DNA from: Solenopsis invicta
Taxonomy: Eukaryota > Arthropoda > Insecta > Hymenoptera > Formicidae
DNA length: 64,000 nucleotides
Direction: 5' to 3'
NCBI RefSeq assembly: GCF_016802725.1
Contig: NC_052671.1
Span: 11,191,002 to 11,255,001, forward strand
Shown: one piece after another, positions 14,101-27,572 of the stretch
How positions within the stretch are numbered: the stretch's first letter is position 1
Layout of the letters: each line of letters starts with the position of its first letter
Notes under the pieces: model-generated
Told to the model about the DNA's origin: nothing
The model's input: only the letters and a program-made list of their open reading frames with translations
Database searches by the model: none
Position numbers and translations under genes: made by a program

Positions 14101-16060
14101 TATGTACCTATAGCGTATATAGTCGTTAAACAAACATGGAGACAACATCGCATATAAAAGAAAAATCTGACCTTGATACGGATTCACAGATACTGAAGAT
14201 CTTGAGCGATTGTAAAGGAACTTATTATTTTTCTAAGGCTCACACAAAGCTAGAGCTGCTCTCGCAGAAAGATAGTTTGCGATCATTACGATTGGCCTGT
14301 ATTGAGGATGATTTGTGATCGGCGTGCGTATATATATATATACATATATATATCATTCGTTAAATTTAATCTCGCAATTAAGTGCAAAGCAAGCAGCGGT
14401 TTGGAATACTGTATTTCGCGTGTACAAGCATGCAAGTCGAATAGCCGATTTTTACTCGGAGTGAAAACGCGCGATTGCGCCAATAACGCAAGCAACAACG
14501 GTCCAATTCTCTCCCGGTGACTTTTCTAGAAGGCATCGAGGAGGTATCAGTATTAGCCAATAGTCGGAGCATATCATGTTTCGGTGATTCGATTGTAGCG
14601 GGAAAAGATAGAAGGAGAGAGAGAAGAGAGAGGGGGAGAAAAGAAGAAGGTCGATGTGTGCGCTTCAAGATACTGTGAATTTGCATCGGGCCACCTCCGT
14701 ACGTATAAGTTTAAGAATTGATTTTTGTAAAGAGGTAATAAGTATATATATATATTATATCGAGATAATTGAAACTTAGCTTAAAAGCCATGTGAGACGT
14801 GAAGGAGAAGAAAAAAAAGAAATATACGTCCTTCAAGTCGCAGTCCAGAGATTAGCGAGTCCAGAGAACGGAGAAAGAGTATATAATAATGAGACTAAAA
14901 CTGGACTTTATTTTTACAGTTTTTTCGGTGTCTCCTCGCGTCATCCTCTTGTCTTCGGACGGTTTATCGAGCAGCACGATTACGTGTCCACTATTAATTC
15001 CTCGATTCTAAAAAAAAAAGCATCATGTTCGTTGACCTTTGCGCGACGCGATAGCGGTCCGATTAAAATTCGGGCTCATTACGAATCGGGAATCCGGATA
15101 TAGCCTTCGTTATCGAAAGATAAATTAACCGCGGAACGAAACTTGTGAGTTACGTTCGTTATAGTATCGTCAAATGGTAGCATGACACAGATTAAGATAG
15201 TGCGTAGCGCAAGGGCAGCTTAATTGCCCCCGTTATGTTTTTATCGCATAGCATATCGAAAATTCCAAACTCTGACGAATGTATCACTGCGCGCGAAAGA
15301 TTTCGCTTTATCTTTCTGTGAACAATGGCAATCCGTAACGAAAACGTTTGATCACATGTGATGAGACTAAATCATGCTAGTCAAAAACTACAGCAGCTAC
15401 AAACGATCGTTCTGTGAGAGTATCTGTAGCGTGTTGTTGGATTTCAATTATCATGCCGCGCATTATCATGCCGAGAAATTATCTTGCACAAAAAACGAAT
15501 TTTGTATTTCTTTTAAATGCATGGAATAATTAATACGTATATGTATGTAAGAATTATTTGTTTTCAGATATGTACATCATGTATTTTGTACACGTATAAT
15601 GTGCAGACTGATTGCAGAGTACGTAAGCGAGCGAGCAAATCTTTCGATTTCTGAAAGGACTTTCGGGAGTCGAAGGGCTCAGGAATGAGATTAATTAATT
15701 TTATTTATTTATCTTTTTTTTTAGACGCGGTTTCAGACCTAGTCAAAGCGTGTCTTGCAAGTTTTGAACTTAATTCGTTCCTGCATCGCGAATCTTTTGG
15801 GATTCTCCCTTTTTTATTATTGACAATTGCGCTCGAGAGCAAGTGCCGTGGTTTGCTGTTGTTCACGAGAGACACAAGGGGGGGCAGTGTCGAAAGACTC
15901 AAAGGAAAAAAAAAAGCAAACTCTCCTCGTCCCTCTTTCTCCTTCGCAGGTATTTCTCCTCGCCGCTCACAAATTTTAACGCATTATTACACCCCGTGAA
16001 AAGAACGTATTGTGTTTGTGGATATATGTAATTTTACTTATCAATAAATAAATTATAAAG
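11172..16060 (+). other. Probable long 3' UTR of Appl
   Basis: No further coding exon is recognisable after the Appl stop. The sequence stays compositionally mixed and less AT-rich than the intergenic DNA that follows. AATAAA signals occur at 12077-12082 and as an overlapping pair at 16043-16052. Neuronal APP-family genes often have long 3' UTRs, so assignment to Appl is inference. Several simple repeats lie near 13970-14070 and 14330-14355. Long open frames here are short relative to the region and have no recognisable domains. Confidence 0.45.
16043..16052 (+). terminator. Overlapping poly(A) signals
   Basis: Two overlapping AATAAA hexamers mark a candidate distal cleavage/polyadenylation region for the Appl transcript. 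A weaker proximal candidate is at 12077-12082. No transcript evidence is available from the sequence alone. Confidence 0.4.
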
Positions 16061-16342
16061 AATCCCCGTGTGTTTCATTGCAGCTTCGTCGTGGTCCCGC
16101 GATGAAGACACATTGGAACAATCGTAACTCGGACTTGATTAAGACAAGCTTCTTTTATGAGTGTTTATATAACTCTGGTATATCTATTAAATATATTATC
16201 CAGTCTATCTTTCTCATAGATTATTAAATCATTATTCTGCAATTTTAATTAAAAAAAAAGAAGGTATGTTTCTATCAAAAAGTTTGATAGAATATATTGC
16301 ATATAAGGCAGAGTACAGAAATAAAGTTAATATGAAATTATT

Positions 16343-16506
16343 GTTTCATATATAAGCAAGAATATCAATCTTCTTTGAAAAAATTTAAACTCTTAAACAG
16401 ACACGATTTGCTTAGATGAAGAGAAAAATTTTCTTAATTATGTCTGTTTAAGATTATAAATTCTTCCAAAAAAATTTTATATTTTTGCTTATATATGAAA
16501 CAAAGA
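16343..16506. mobile_element. Foldback MITE-like element
   Basis: The left arm (about 16343-16403) and right arm (about 16441-16506) are imperfect inverted repeats sharing TTTCATATATAAGCAA and CTTAAACAGACA. The loop is about 37 bases. There is no coding capacity. The nearby stretch to about 16795 ends in ACACCCTGTATATA, a terminus also seen at 27560, so a larger composite element is possible. Confidence 0.65.
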
Positions 16507-19500
16507 TTGTTGATTTAATATTAAATTTTTTCTGTGTATATTTAAGAATATATCAAGATATTTGTACACGAGGTGTTTACAAAGACTATCTTCACTTATA
16601 TTTTGGGAACGGTTTAAAAATCTGCGAAATACGTGTTCAATTATTTCAAAAGGTTATAACTCTTTTAAAGAGGTTGGTGAGGTATAGTAGCCCCTCGAAA
16701 TAATCGAACACGTATTTTCGCAGTTTTTCATCATTTTGAACTGTTTCCGAAACATAAGGGGTAGGAACAAACTTTTATAGACACCCTGTATATAATATAA
16801 TTTTGTTATCTCTATTATTTATCAATCGCAGTTACACATGTATGTACCTATAAATAATTAAAAAGATATCTTTTAGATTTCTAAAAGATATCTCGTCATG
16901 TCTTGAGATGTCCTACATTTTTGGCAAAGTTGCGAAAAGACAGCTTTTAGCGATCTAAAAAGATATCTTATGTAACACTTTGAGATATCATTTCCGATAT
17001 CTGTGAAGATATCTTTTGAATGTTTACAAGACCTCAATGTTTTCTGGATATAGTGTATCTGTCCAATAAATGTAAGTAAGAAATAGACAATTGTTTATTT
17101 ATCAATTGATTAATCGCACTTTGCTTTTATAATAACATTTGCGTACAAAGCAATCGATTAATTAATTGATGAATTAATAAACTCATTTTCTTTCTCATTT
17201 ATTAGATTAAATTCGTGTCATGCAGGCAGAACTTACCGATATGACTAAAAACACAAGCATATTCTGTTATTTCATAATCCTTTAAACAAAGATATTTATC
17301 ATATTTAAATAGTTATAAATAGCAGATTTTTTTCTTTCTACAGTCAATCTGCCATATTTCTTCATTTTGCTGATTAAAATAACATTTGTTTTGGAAAACT
17401 TAAATTTCTCAATAAATTTGGCTGATTACTCAAGTCATTTGATTCTGTGTGCGTGTGTGCGTACGCGCACGCGCGCGCGTGTTTATATGTGTGTGTGTAT
17501 AAACTCTAACGGAAAAAAATCAAAAAATCCTACACAAATTTAAGAAAATTTTATTTTAAAATCAAATATAATTAATTGATTTTTAACTAAAATTATTTTG
17601 TTAATTCATAGGTGTATTCCAAGGATTTGATTCGTGAAATTTTGTCGAAATTTAGTTCAATCCGGATACGAACAAAAAAATAAAATTTGATTCGATTCGA
17701 TTCAACGTAAAAAATCTTATCTATGGTACATATAATTCAACAGTTTTAACTTTTAAATATTTGTAACTGTGATGTAAATGTTGCATAAGATATATAAAAG
17801 AATGACTAAATCAATGTAAAAAAATTGAAACGTTATTTATATAAGATAATATAATTAATGACTATATTCAATGAAACAAGTAACGTAAATTATATCCTTA
17901 TAAAAAAGTAGATATTTAATTCATATTATAATGTAATGACATTGCAGAATAACGCAAAGCAAATATAATTATTCTTCAAAACTGTTTATTATATTCTAAT
18001 AAATTTAAGATATTACAGAATCATGATTGTTTCTTGTGCTGCAAAATTCGAAATGGACTCCATTCTTTCTGAAAACTTTTTGCAATACTCAGTGATGTTA
18101 TATTGTATTAACTATTACCGTAAAAAGTGTTGGCTGTAAAGATCAATTTTAAGCTCAATTGGAATTATTCTGTAACCTTTCATTTGTAGGAAAGAATATA
18201 GCATAAATTTATCTCATTTGTTTTAAGCAAAAATGATGTATAATGAATAGAAAAAGTTTGTAATTGTATTTTGAAATTAATAACACAAATTGGTAACGAT
18301 TGACATTTGTGGACGCATATGAATTTCAGTCGTATGTATGAAATTTACGCGATATTGATAATTAACTAAGTAATTTCCTATTTTCTTTTCACTATATAAT
18401 CTCCGTAAATATTGTAATACCAAACCACAATGAAGTTAAATATATTGTCATATAAAGATAAATTTTGATTATACATTATTATATAAGAAAATTATGTCTT
18501 GATTTATAAAAATTTTATCTTAAGACATTTTACAATGCTGCGTATTAATTTTTATTAAGCAGTTTATAAAATGCCTTTGGTATTTGATGAGTTGCCAAGT
18601 TGTCCTATTTATCATACGTGGAAAAATTTGTAAAGAATTTTGTGATAAAACCTTTCAAAAAAAGAACTGATAAATATTTCAATAAATTGATTACTATATC
18701 GGTAATTGATGATATTTTATCAATTAACTGAATGAATAGTAATTATCAGTTATTTATACAGGTAATACATAATCAATTTATTAAAACATTTAATGAGTTT
18801 TTTTTTTAAAGAAATATAACAAGAAATTCTCTCCTTATCAGAACTAGGAAAAGCGAAATTAAAGTTAATTTACATTGATAAAAATGGACGTACAATTGCG
18901 CCTTACAAAATTTACAACCACTTACAATTTGCATTTACGTCATTGCAAAGTAGTTTTTATGGAATAATACTATTGCAAGCGCAAAAAAACGATTGGAAAT
19001 GCGTCATTGGAAAACATATATTCGAATTCAATATCTCTGACAACAAAGACATTTATTGAGATTGCACATTATTTATTCTAACAAATGTTTTCTCATTTAC
19101 GCAACTATTTTAGTATTTTTTTTACGAAGACACGGAAGTTATTTGTCGCGTTTTATCACGCGCTTAAACAATAATAAGATGCAGATGAATGATAATCAGA
19201 TAAAACCACAGGTGTGCGATAATGCGATGATATCACTTCGCTACTCAGACGAATTTTTTTAAATCAATCGATTGATTAATCGATGGATTTGAAAACTCAC
19301 CTCATTTTGTTTCCCCTCCCTTATTTCGAAACGCAACATTCATCATGTTCATTATAAGTAACTTATTTTCTTGAGTCTTTGTTCGCTCATGTCTATTATC
19401 TACACTTCCGCGACTGATTGATGAAATTTTAAGGAGATTTTTTTATAACGCGATAACGAAGCGAATAAGCGATATATGTATACGTTAACGAGAAACGATG

Positions 19501-20787
19501 ACGCGTTTAGCGCGATCGTACGTTGCTAACACGGAGTCAGCAGTCTCGTGTCAAAACTACGATCGCACGCATCGCGTGATCTCGCGTTCCGCGATCGAGC
19601 AGGGTAAGCACTGTATGAGCGCATTGTCACTCCTACATGCCTCCGTGTCATATTTCTTCTTAATCTCTCGACGCGATAATCTTGGTTGACGATCGGCGAT
19701 AACGTGAATCTCCTAAGGTCGATGGCATCAGCAGTGTCAACAAACGTCCGGAATCAATTTTAATCTATCTAACGTGTAACTGCCCCATAGTCGTGCAAAG
19801 TCCTTTTGACACACAGGTGAGAGATAAAGATAACGTAATGATATCGAAATTTCGGTTATAATGGAAAAGAAGCAGCTGTTGCTGAACTGAATCTTTTTAA
19901 TCCAGACAGTCGTTGCGCGTGTCTCCGAGATTCTCTTATCTATATTTTATTAAAGGAGTCTTTCATATTAAATCGATGTGTCATCGCCGTTGTTTGTTCA
20001 GCCAATCTATTGCTCATATTGATTGATCAAAGCGAATTTTTGTTTAATCATATTTCTCAAGATTGTTTAACGTTAAAAATGCACTTATGAATAATCCATT
20101 TCATGTTAATTAGATCGATAAAAAATTTAATGCTAAAATATTAAATAATGAATTTTATATTATTATTAAACTAATTGAGTTCCCACAACTAATGTGTATT
20201 TCGATCGTAAAAATTATTTTTGGAAGACTTTAAATCGAAAACTGTGTGAGATGATCTTTTATATTTATTTTCTTTTATATTTATTTTCAAATTTCAAGAT
20301 AAAGCTCCGTTTATAATTTTATATATCTTGTATTTGGATACACATTTTATATATTTTATTATACTTATTATATGTATTGAATATAATTAATATTTACTAA
20401 TATAGAATTTTTACAGAGTGCTCCAAAATTTGCAAATCCAAACTATTGTAAGAAAGTTTTTAAAAAATTAAATATAAAACAGTAATCTGTAAATTTTTAT
20501 TTAAACAGTAATTTTTTTAGATATTATATTAAAATATTATAATATGTAAAATAAAATATATAATACAAGAAAGGAGTGATGGAATATTATTTAGCTTTTT
20601 CAAAATAACTCTATAAATATTAACGCAACACAACTCTTCTCATAACCAGTTTGTTAGCCACAGAATTTTATTAGTCACTATACAGGTAAAGGGCATATAA
20701 AACGAACGTAATTTACGTATTTAATGAAGACAGAAAACCGGATATAAGATAACAAAAGAATGTGAGATAGTAGTGGAGCGCTAATAA

Positions 20788-20883
20788 CTACCCAATGAGG
20801 AAACAATATTTTTTTTATGCTGTTTAAATAAAATTTTATTAAAAAACCATTTTAAAAATATTTGTCTGCTCATTGGGTAATGT
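20788..20883. mobile_element. Short MITE with ACCCAATGAG termini
   Basis: About 96 bases bounded by ACCCAATGAG...CTCATTGGGT inverted ends with an AT-rich core. A one-ended relative (CCCAATGAGCAAACAATATT) lies near 63222, so this is a repeat family, not a chance palindrome. Confidence 0.65.
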
Positions 20884-22439
20884 TATAAAAAGTACTTTTA
20901 ATTATACAAATTATAAAAATTACAAATTAATGATATCCTTCGTAAATCTTCTACATTAATAACTGCCACGGAACAAAGTTTTATAAACATTTTACAAAAT
21001 ATATTTTATTTGAAAAAAAGAATTTTTAAATCATTTCTTTGGCCTAAAAAAAATTTTTTTTTAATAATTTCTTTGGCATTAGTGTTATGCAACGTCCACT
21101 TTAAAGTTGTAAAGTCGCAAAAGCGCTCGTAATGGCCATCCGATGGCTCACGATCATCTCACGATTTCTCTCACTAAATGATATAACTTTATATGCTGAA
21201 TTCATATACACATTACGGTATATTAAATTATATTATTTAAAACCCACATTTAAAACCTTGCTAGCTAGACTAAATTTTAACAATTAACTTTTTAAAATTA
21301 TGTAGAGGGTATACACTTGTAAATATTGCTGCTACCTGTAATACTAAAATTCAATTTTTATAAAAACGTAATGATATACTGATGAAAACATAATATGCTT
21401 AAACAATTAAAGAAATAAAAACCCATAGTTCATACATAATGGTTTTTTTTCTGTATAAAATCTGCTAAAAATGAATTCTTAAAAATAAAATTTGCATGAT
21501 TTTTTTTTGCAAATTGCATAATTGAAACAATAGTGAACAAAAACAATAATATCATTTTACATGTTCGTAGCTTCCTAACTGTTTTATTTGCCTCTTTATT
21601 TTTCTCATATTGCGAATTAAAACGTAAAATCGCTGTGAAGTGTAAAGCGGATCATATCTCTTAAGAACGGACAATAACTATAAATTCTTTAATTACAATG
21701 TTAACAGATGTTTTATAAATTTTTTTATATTTTTTTAAATACCTTCAGGTTGGAAAAATAGAGTCAAACGTGACAGGTTTACTAATAAAGTGCAAAAAAA
21801 AAACGTATAAAATGGGAGACCTCAATTCTAGCATTTTAATTTTAAAAACTTTATTGTGTAATACATAAAAACATATTTTATTATTTAATTTAATTTATTT
21901 TATAGTTAACTCTTTCCCGACCAAATCGCATGTGAATATTTTATTGCTATTAATGGTTCCAGTTTTAGGACCCAATTTCTCAGATGCTCTTTTTGGACCA
22001 TGTTGTAAAAAAATTAATTATTACAAAATACAAAATAGTATTATAAAAACTGCTGTACCATTTGATAGAAGACACTTTTCAGTTTGTATTTAGCTTAAAT
22101 ATACATTATCCAAAAACAAAATAGAATAGCAGTATTGGCGACTTTCCTCTAAATTTTAGAAAATACATTTTTTAGATATTTTTTATTTTATTAATTTTGA
22201 GTGCTTAGAAATTGCTTGTATTACATTGCTACGTACAATTGTCAATATAGAATTCTGAATTCTGACGCATAAAAATAGTTTTAACTTAATTATAGAAAAG
22301 CGGCGCAGTTCGTTCAGGATTATTATACCGTTTACTTATATATGTAATATTATAATAACATAATTGTATCAATACATGTGCTCGGTTCGTTGCAATGATT
22401 ATTACACATCCCGCTTGTTATGCATTTATTATTTACGTA

Positions 22440-23179
22440 TGCGTTCTTGAGTTATCATTCAATTAAAAGCGGGCGTGTATCTCACACGTGGAAGTATACG
22501 GAAAAATAGGCGGATTTCAAAGAAGCGTTATATAATCCTCAACTCACTTCCAACGCTTTTCAAACGCGCAAACAAAGAAATCGTGTACGCGCGAGTCACG
22601 CAGCGTTATCTAACGTCAGAGAACTTTACACTGCTCATCCCGCTTTCATCCGGACTGTCTGGCATCACGTATATACACATGACGTAATCGCGGGTCGCGG
22701 GATGCTCTGTGCTCCTCCGGTGGGAGAAATTGGAGCGCAGTCCCGTTCCCGCCGAGTGTCTCGAGTGACGCTGTCAAGCGGCTCGATTCCTCGCGCTGCG
22801 GACAGGATCGATCGTAGTGTCGCCGCAGCGCAACGTGAATCGCGATCATCGCCGACCCTCGCGAGTTCGATCGCGCACTGGGGCGGACGAAGACGGAGCA
22901 CGGAGCAACGGCGTCGCGAGACTCTCGTGAGCGCCGTGAGCGGTCGGATTAACCTCGCCGTGGAGCCGCGTCGTTCACGTGAGATGTACACGTCGGGCGT
23001 CCTTCTATCGGCATAGCCGCGACCGCTTCGTTGGTCGTGGATCGTAGGCTCGTGATGACACAGCCGGAGGTTCGCGTAGTCAGGCGATCGGTAGTCGCCT
23101 AAGATGCGGCAAGGTCAAGGTTCCTTCTAACCGTCTAACCTTCAGATCGTTGACGCTTTGACAGTTGATCGACGAGAGT

Positions 23180-23220
<41 letters not shown>

Positions 23221-23251
23221 GCTTCACTCGTCGTGCGGAGAATCGTTCCAA
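22440..23251 (+). promoter_or_regulatory. HSL 5' region: GC-rich promoter/5' UTR with E-boxes
   Basis: Base composition changes sharply from AT-rich to GC-rich about 22.65 kb and stays so to the HSL start codon (23252). It includes CACGTG at 22485-22490, TCACGTGA at 22975-22982 and a (GA)n tract at 23182-23216 close to the start. A GA tract and E-boxes are common in insect promoters. The exact transcription start is not visible. Confidence 0.55.
23182..23216. repeat. (GA)n microsatellite in HSL 5' UTR
   Basis: A pure GA run of about 35 bases ending 35 bases before the HSL ATG. GA tracts can bind GAGA-type factors in insects; the length may vary between individuals. Confidence 0.9.
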
Positions 23252-26200
23252 ATGTCGACGTTCAACGATGACTTTGAGAGACCGTTCGAGGATTTTGAAC
23301 CTCTGCAGTGGGGCGCATTGCGCGAGATGTGTCAGGCCAACGTGGAGTACTTCACCGACCACCAGGACAAGAACAGCGTCCGGATCAGGGCCGCCCTCAT
23401 GGCGATTCTGGATTACCTGGTCGAGATGCAGCCGTTGTACAGGGAGATCGCCAGATTCGCGCCGTACTTCGACTTCGACGAGGACACGCCGGGGAACGGA
23501 TACCGAAGTTTCCTCTTCATGGTTGACAGGTGCATCATGCACTCCGGTCTGCTCTGTCGGCAGATGTACCATCAGAAGGACTCTGTATTCTTCCGGAGGA
23601 GCTACTACATGAAGTAATTGTACATCGTAGAGATTCCGCGTTTGCCTCCATATGTAACGATGGACTGTACGTTTGATCTGGGTTTTCAGGGAAATAGAAG
23701 CTTGTTCCCAGCTGTTGGCGTCGCTTTACACATGTTTGCAGCACTTAAAAACGATGTATTCGTGGAGCACGGAAGTAATGAGCGATGGGAAGCTGTCGCT
23801 GTTCCCACTGGAGCAATACAGTATTCAGGAACTTCTCAATAACGCGGAAGATATCAATCAGTACTGTTTTTATGGCAGGTGCTTAGGATTTCAGGTACAC
23901 TTACGCCCGAGCTAAATTCAAATTCCAAGGTGGTTTCCTATCTATCTCTAAAATGTTTCTTTTTCAGTTTTGCGATACTTTGAGACATGTTTTAAAATCG
24001 TTATCGTTCTTTATGGCGTCCTTCAGTGAAATGTACTATAGCAACGGTACGCTACTAGGGCGATGCACCAATTCCGTCAAGTATTTATTGGATCCCGAAG
24101 CAAGAGCTCGTCGTATTGTTAATATAGCTCAGCATGCTGACATTTCTTTTTGTCAGGCGTTTTGGTTTCTCAGCGAATCTGGTAAGAAATAAGGAATTGC
24201 AACTAAAAATATTAAGGAAGTCCTCCAGCCTTTTCACACAATATAAGAACTTAATCAAATTTTAAGAATAAGTTTGATTAATATATAAGCATTTCTAAAT
24301 TTTTTTATTATATTTTCTTTAAATAACTTTTTAAAATTTGAGTCTTACAGGAAGAAAAGTTTTAAATAATTTAATTTCCAACAAAATGTAAGATATTTTA
24401 ACAGTTATATTTGTAAAAATAATGTTTAAAAAATATTTTATTTTAAAAAATGAAATTTTATGGTATTATTTTTGTATAAGAATTTAAATTTTCTTTAAAA
24501 AATATGACTTCATACTAGTGAAAATGTGTGCCAACATTGCTTTAAATTATTATAACTATTTTTATAACTAATTTTTTCAATTTTTTTCACAATATTTATC
24601 ACAATATTATAAAAAACATTTTTCAATAACAAATCATTTTTATGCTTGAATTTTGTTTTATTTATTATTTTAAATAAAACAATGTCAAAAGCTTTGTGTT
24701 GAAAGATATATAGTGAATAAAATTCATGTAATTCCTCTTTATACATTTTTTTAGATTAGAGAATCTTCTTAAATGAAAATATTCCATATGCAAATATTAT
24801 AGGCATTAATAAAGATATTTAAATTATCTTACTTGAAAGTAATCAAAGTGTTTTAATCTGTATTTCAGCAATAATGAACATATTAAACGTCTCGACTTTA
24901 CCAATCAATCAAGTAATATCTATTCCGCCCGAGGAATTAGTTCTACCTACTGTGGATGGTGGAACTGTTTCCATTCCAATACCAAATAGTCACATTGGAA
25001 AGAAACCGATCCATGTTAGACTGCTAAGCTCCAAACGGCGTCTAGGAATGGTACATAAAATATTAATATGCTTATAGAATATCCAAAGTACAATCATTCG
25101 TTTTTTTTTTTTTCCATTAACTATATCCTACAATATCTAAGGTATAGAACAGAATAAATTTAGAAATAAATAGAGAATAAATATAGAAAATTTAGCTGAT
25201 ACATTAGTGAATAATATTTTTCACTAACCATACTATATCAAGGTTGGATCTGGAGGTATAGGAGGAGAATTATGCGGTTTGAGCGACGAACTGATTATTC
25301 ATACCCACGGAGGCGGATTCGTGTCGCAGACCTCGCGATCGCACGAAATGTATCTACGAAATTGGACTGTGACGCTTGGTGTGCCAATCTTGAGCATAGA
25401 TTACAGTTTAGCCCCAGAGGCGCCTTATCCTCGTGCGCTTGAAGAGGTGTTGTATGCTTATGCTTGGGCATTAAAGCATGCTAATACTTTACTTGGAAGT
25501 ACAGCAAAGAAAGTGATACTTGCTGGTAAAACAAAAATAAATCCATCTATTTACGTGTTTTTTATTGATTGAGTAAACTCGAAAGTTTTATGATTAAATG
25601 TTTCGACAGGCGATTCTGCAGGAGGAAACTTGAATTTAGGAATTACTTTAAAATGTATGCAATTAAATATAAGAATACCAGATGGTATTTTTATGGCATA
25701 CACACCACTACGTGTCGAATTCGTACCGTCGCCTTCTCGTATGCTGTGTCTCACGGATCCATTGCTACCATTCGGATTTATGTTACGCTGCTTGAAGGCT
25801 TATGCAGTATCTGATACAAAGAAACCCACAAAGTAAGATCTTAATGAAAATTACACCTTATTTTTAAATGATTTTGTATCTACGATATTAGAAATTGATC
25901 TAATTGATAGAGAATAAACTAAATTAATCAATTACCTGAATTGTACAAATGCGATTGATCAATTCTCTTTCTCTCTCTCTCTCTCTCTATAAAATGTTGG
26001 ATCGATTTCTGGCATCGTGGACACCAAGCTTTAGAAACGTATAGCAAAAGTCAGTTGTCTGAATACTCTCATATTTGTGTATATATTTCAATATTATTCA
26101 AGTTAATATAATAAAAATTATATATTGCTTATAATTAATTTATGCACAATAGAGAACATGAGAATGAAGAAGACCTCAAGTCAGATACAGAGTCTTTTGC

Positions 26201-27167
26201 AGAAGTGAGCGAAAGTGACCTTATAGCATTAGCCCTGAGTCCGAACGGAGACGGCGCGAACGATGATCAGAAATTAGTATCCCTTCCATCCGATTCGACG
26301 TTAAATTCTGTCAGCTTGACAGAAGTCGATGGTAAATATAAATCAATCAGTGTATATCCACAGTCATTATCGTTAATATTATATCTGCCTCTCAAATACA
26401 TTTGAAAATTTTTTCATGTAACAGGTATTGAGTGTCCGAAAACACCAGCGAAATCTCGAGAATATATCAGTAAATTTTTGGACATGTACAGAAAATCCGG
26501 CCTTGCTTCAACATCGTCGTCTGTTCCAAGGAACGGTAGTGTCAGTATAAATGGTAACAGTTCAGGACAAAGTAACAAATCGTGGTTGAAGAAATCTTTG
26601 TTCGGGTGGTCCTTCGGTAGAAGAAGTAGTAAGGATAGCAGAGAACTTAATATGGAGAATACAATTTCTTCCGAAGAATTCGCTTTTACAATACCAAGGG
26701 ATCCCTTCTTGAGTCCTTATCTAGCACCAGATAATATGCTAGCTAATATACCGCCCATAACTATACTGGTACTTGTTTGGTTTTTTGTTACAATCTAATA
26801 ATGTAAAACGTAGTATGCTTTGACTGCTAAGAGAGAATTTTAAGATATTCTTATACACGATAATTTACTTCTAGACGTTACACCTTGACCCTTGTCTCGA
26901 TGATTGCGTCATGTTTGCGAGGAAGCTTCGCTCGCTTGGCAATAAAGTCACGTTGGATATTTTGCAGGGTTTGCCACACGGGTTTCTCAATTTTTTACAG
27001 GTAAAACTTTTATTGTATATAAATAAAAAAACTTTTTTATTGTATATAAATCAATTATACTCTTGCAATGTTTTATTTTATTATTTTGTTGTTTGTAGAC
27101 TTCGAAAGAAGCAATGGAAGGTTCAGAGGTTTGTGCCAGGAGGATAAAAGAATTACTGGAACTATAA
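23252..27167 (+). CDS. Hsl: Hormone-sensitive lipase (complete, 10 coding exons)
   Basis: Cytosolic/lipid-droplet lipase that hydrolyses diacylglycerol and sterol esters during fat mobilisation. Exons: 23252-23613, 23690-23894, 23968-24181, 24869-25050, 25243-25525, 25610-25832, 26153-26331, 26425-26768, 26875-27000, 27099-27167. Every phase joins; the product is about 728 residues, within the family range. Exons 1-4 encode the HSL N-terminal domain. The alpha/beta-hydrolase core follows, with the oxyanion-hole HGGGF (exon 5), the nucleophile elbow GDSAGG (exon 6, Ser at 25615-25617), the acid region LDPCLDD (exon 9) and LPHGFL with the catalytic His (26977-26979). Exons 7-8 are a Ser/Gly-rich insertion of about 170 residues between the nucleophile and the acid, corresponding to the regulatory module. 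It contains RRSS, a PKA-type site (26619-26630). The ATG at 23252 is the first in-frame ATG and begins a typical N terminus. The short first introns (76 and 73 bases) are normal for insects. Confidence 0.96.
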
Positions 27168-27199
27168 CTGTCCAATATTTAAAAAAACTATTATAATTG

Positions 27200-27572
27200 T
27201 TTATATATATATACACATAAAATGTCCAGAAATTTGCAAATACAAAAACTGAAGCAGGAAAGTTCTTGAAAAATTAAATAAAATAGTTATTTATAGATTT
27301 TTATTTCAAACAGTTTTTGAGATTTAAAGACTTAAAGCTGGTCAAACAGAGATTACATTCAGACGATTGCTTATTATGCGGTTACTAATACTGCTCACAC
27401 AACTCATAGATGCGACTGTCTAAAAGTAATTTATGATTGGCCAGCTTTAAATCCTTATACCTTAAAAATTACAATTTGAAATAAAAATTTATAAATAATT
27501 ATTTTATTTAATTTTTTGAGACTTTTCTTGTTATGAGATCTTAATTCGCGAATTTTGAAACACCCTGTATAT
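27200..27572. mobile_element. MITE with long inverted repeats, just after HSL stop
   Basis: The element starts about 35 bases after the HSL stop codon. The left arm (about 27200-27345) and right arm (about 27425-27572) are imperfect inverted repeats sharing AATTAAATAAAATA and AAAGCTGG. The right terminus is ACACCCTGTATATA. Its AATAAA motifs could serve as poly(A) signals for HSL. A half-copy lies at 20404-20540. Confidence 0.75.

Larger units (their letters stand above)
16061..22440. other. AT-rich intergenic region between Appl and HSL
   Basis: No coding exon was recognised on either strand. It contains a foldback element (16343-16506), a cluster of AGATATCT palindromes (about 16862-17030), an alternating purine-pyrimidine GT/CG tract (about 17449-17500), a half-copy of an element found again after HSL (about 20404-20540) and a short terminal-inverted-repeat element (20788-20883). 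A GC-richer island near 19440-19700 could be a non-coding exon or regulatory element but has no clear support. Confidence 0.6.

Noticed and set aside
14136..14520. Small open frames of 60-72 codons near 14.1-14.5 kb
   Set aside because: Short, overlapping on both strands, no domain, adjacent to TA-rich simple repeats in the probable Appl 3' UTR.
23135..23572. Minus-strand and alternative-frame open frames over the first HSL exon
   Set aside because: They are shadows of the GC-rich HSL exon; only the frame from ATG 23252 continues through matching splice phases into the HSL fold.
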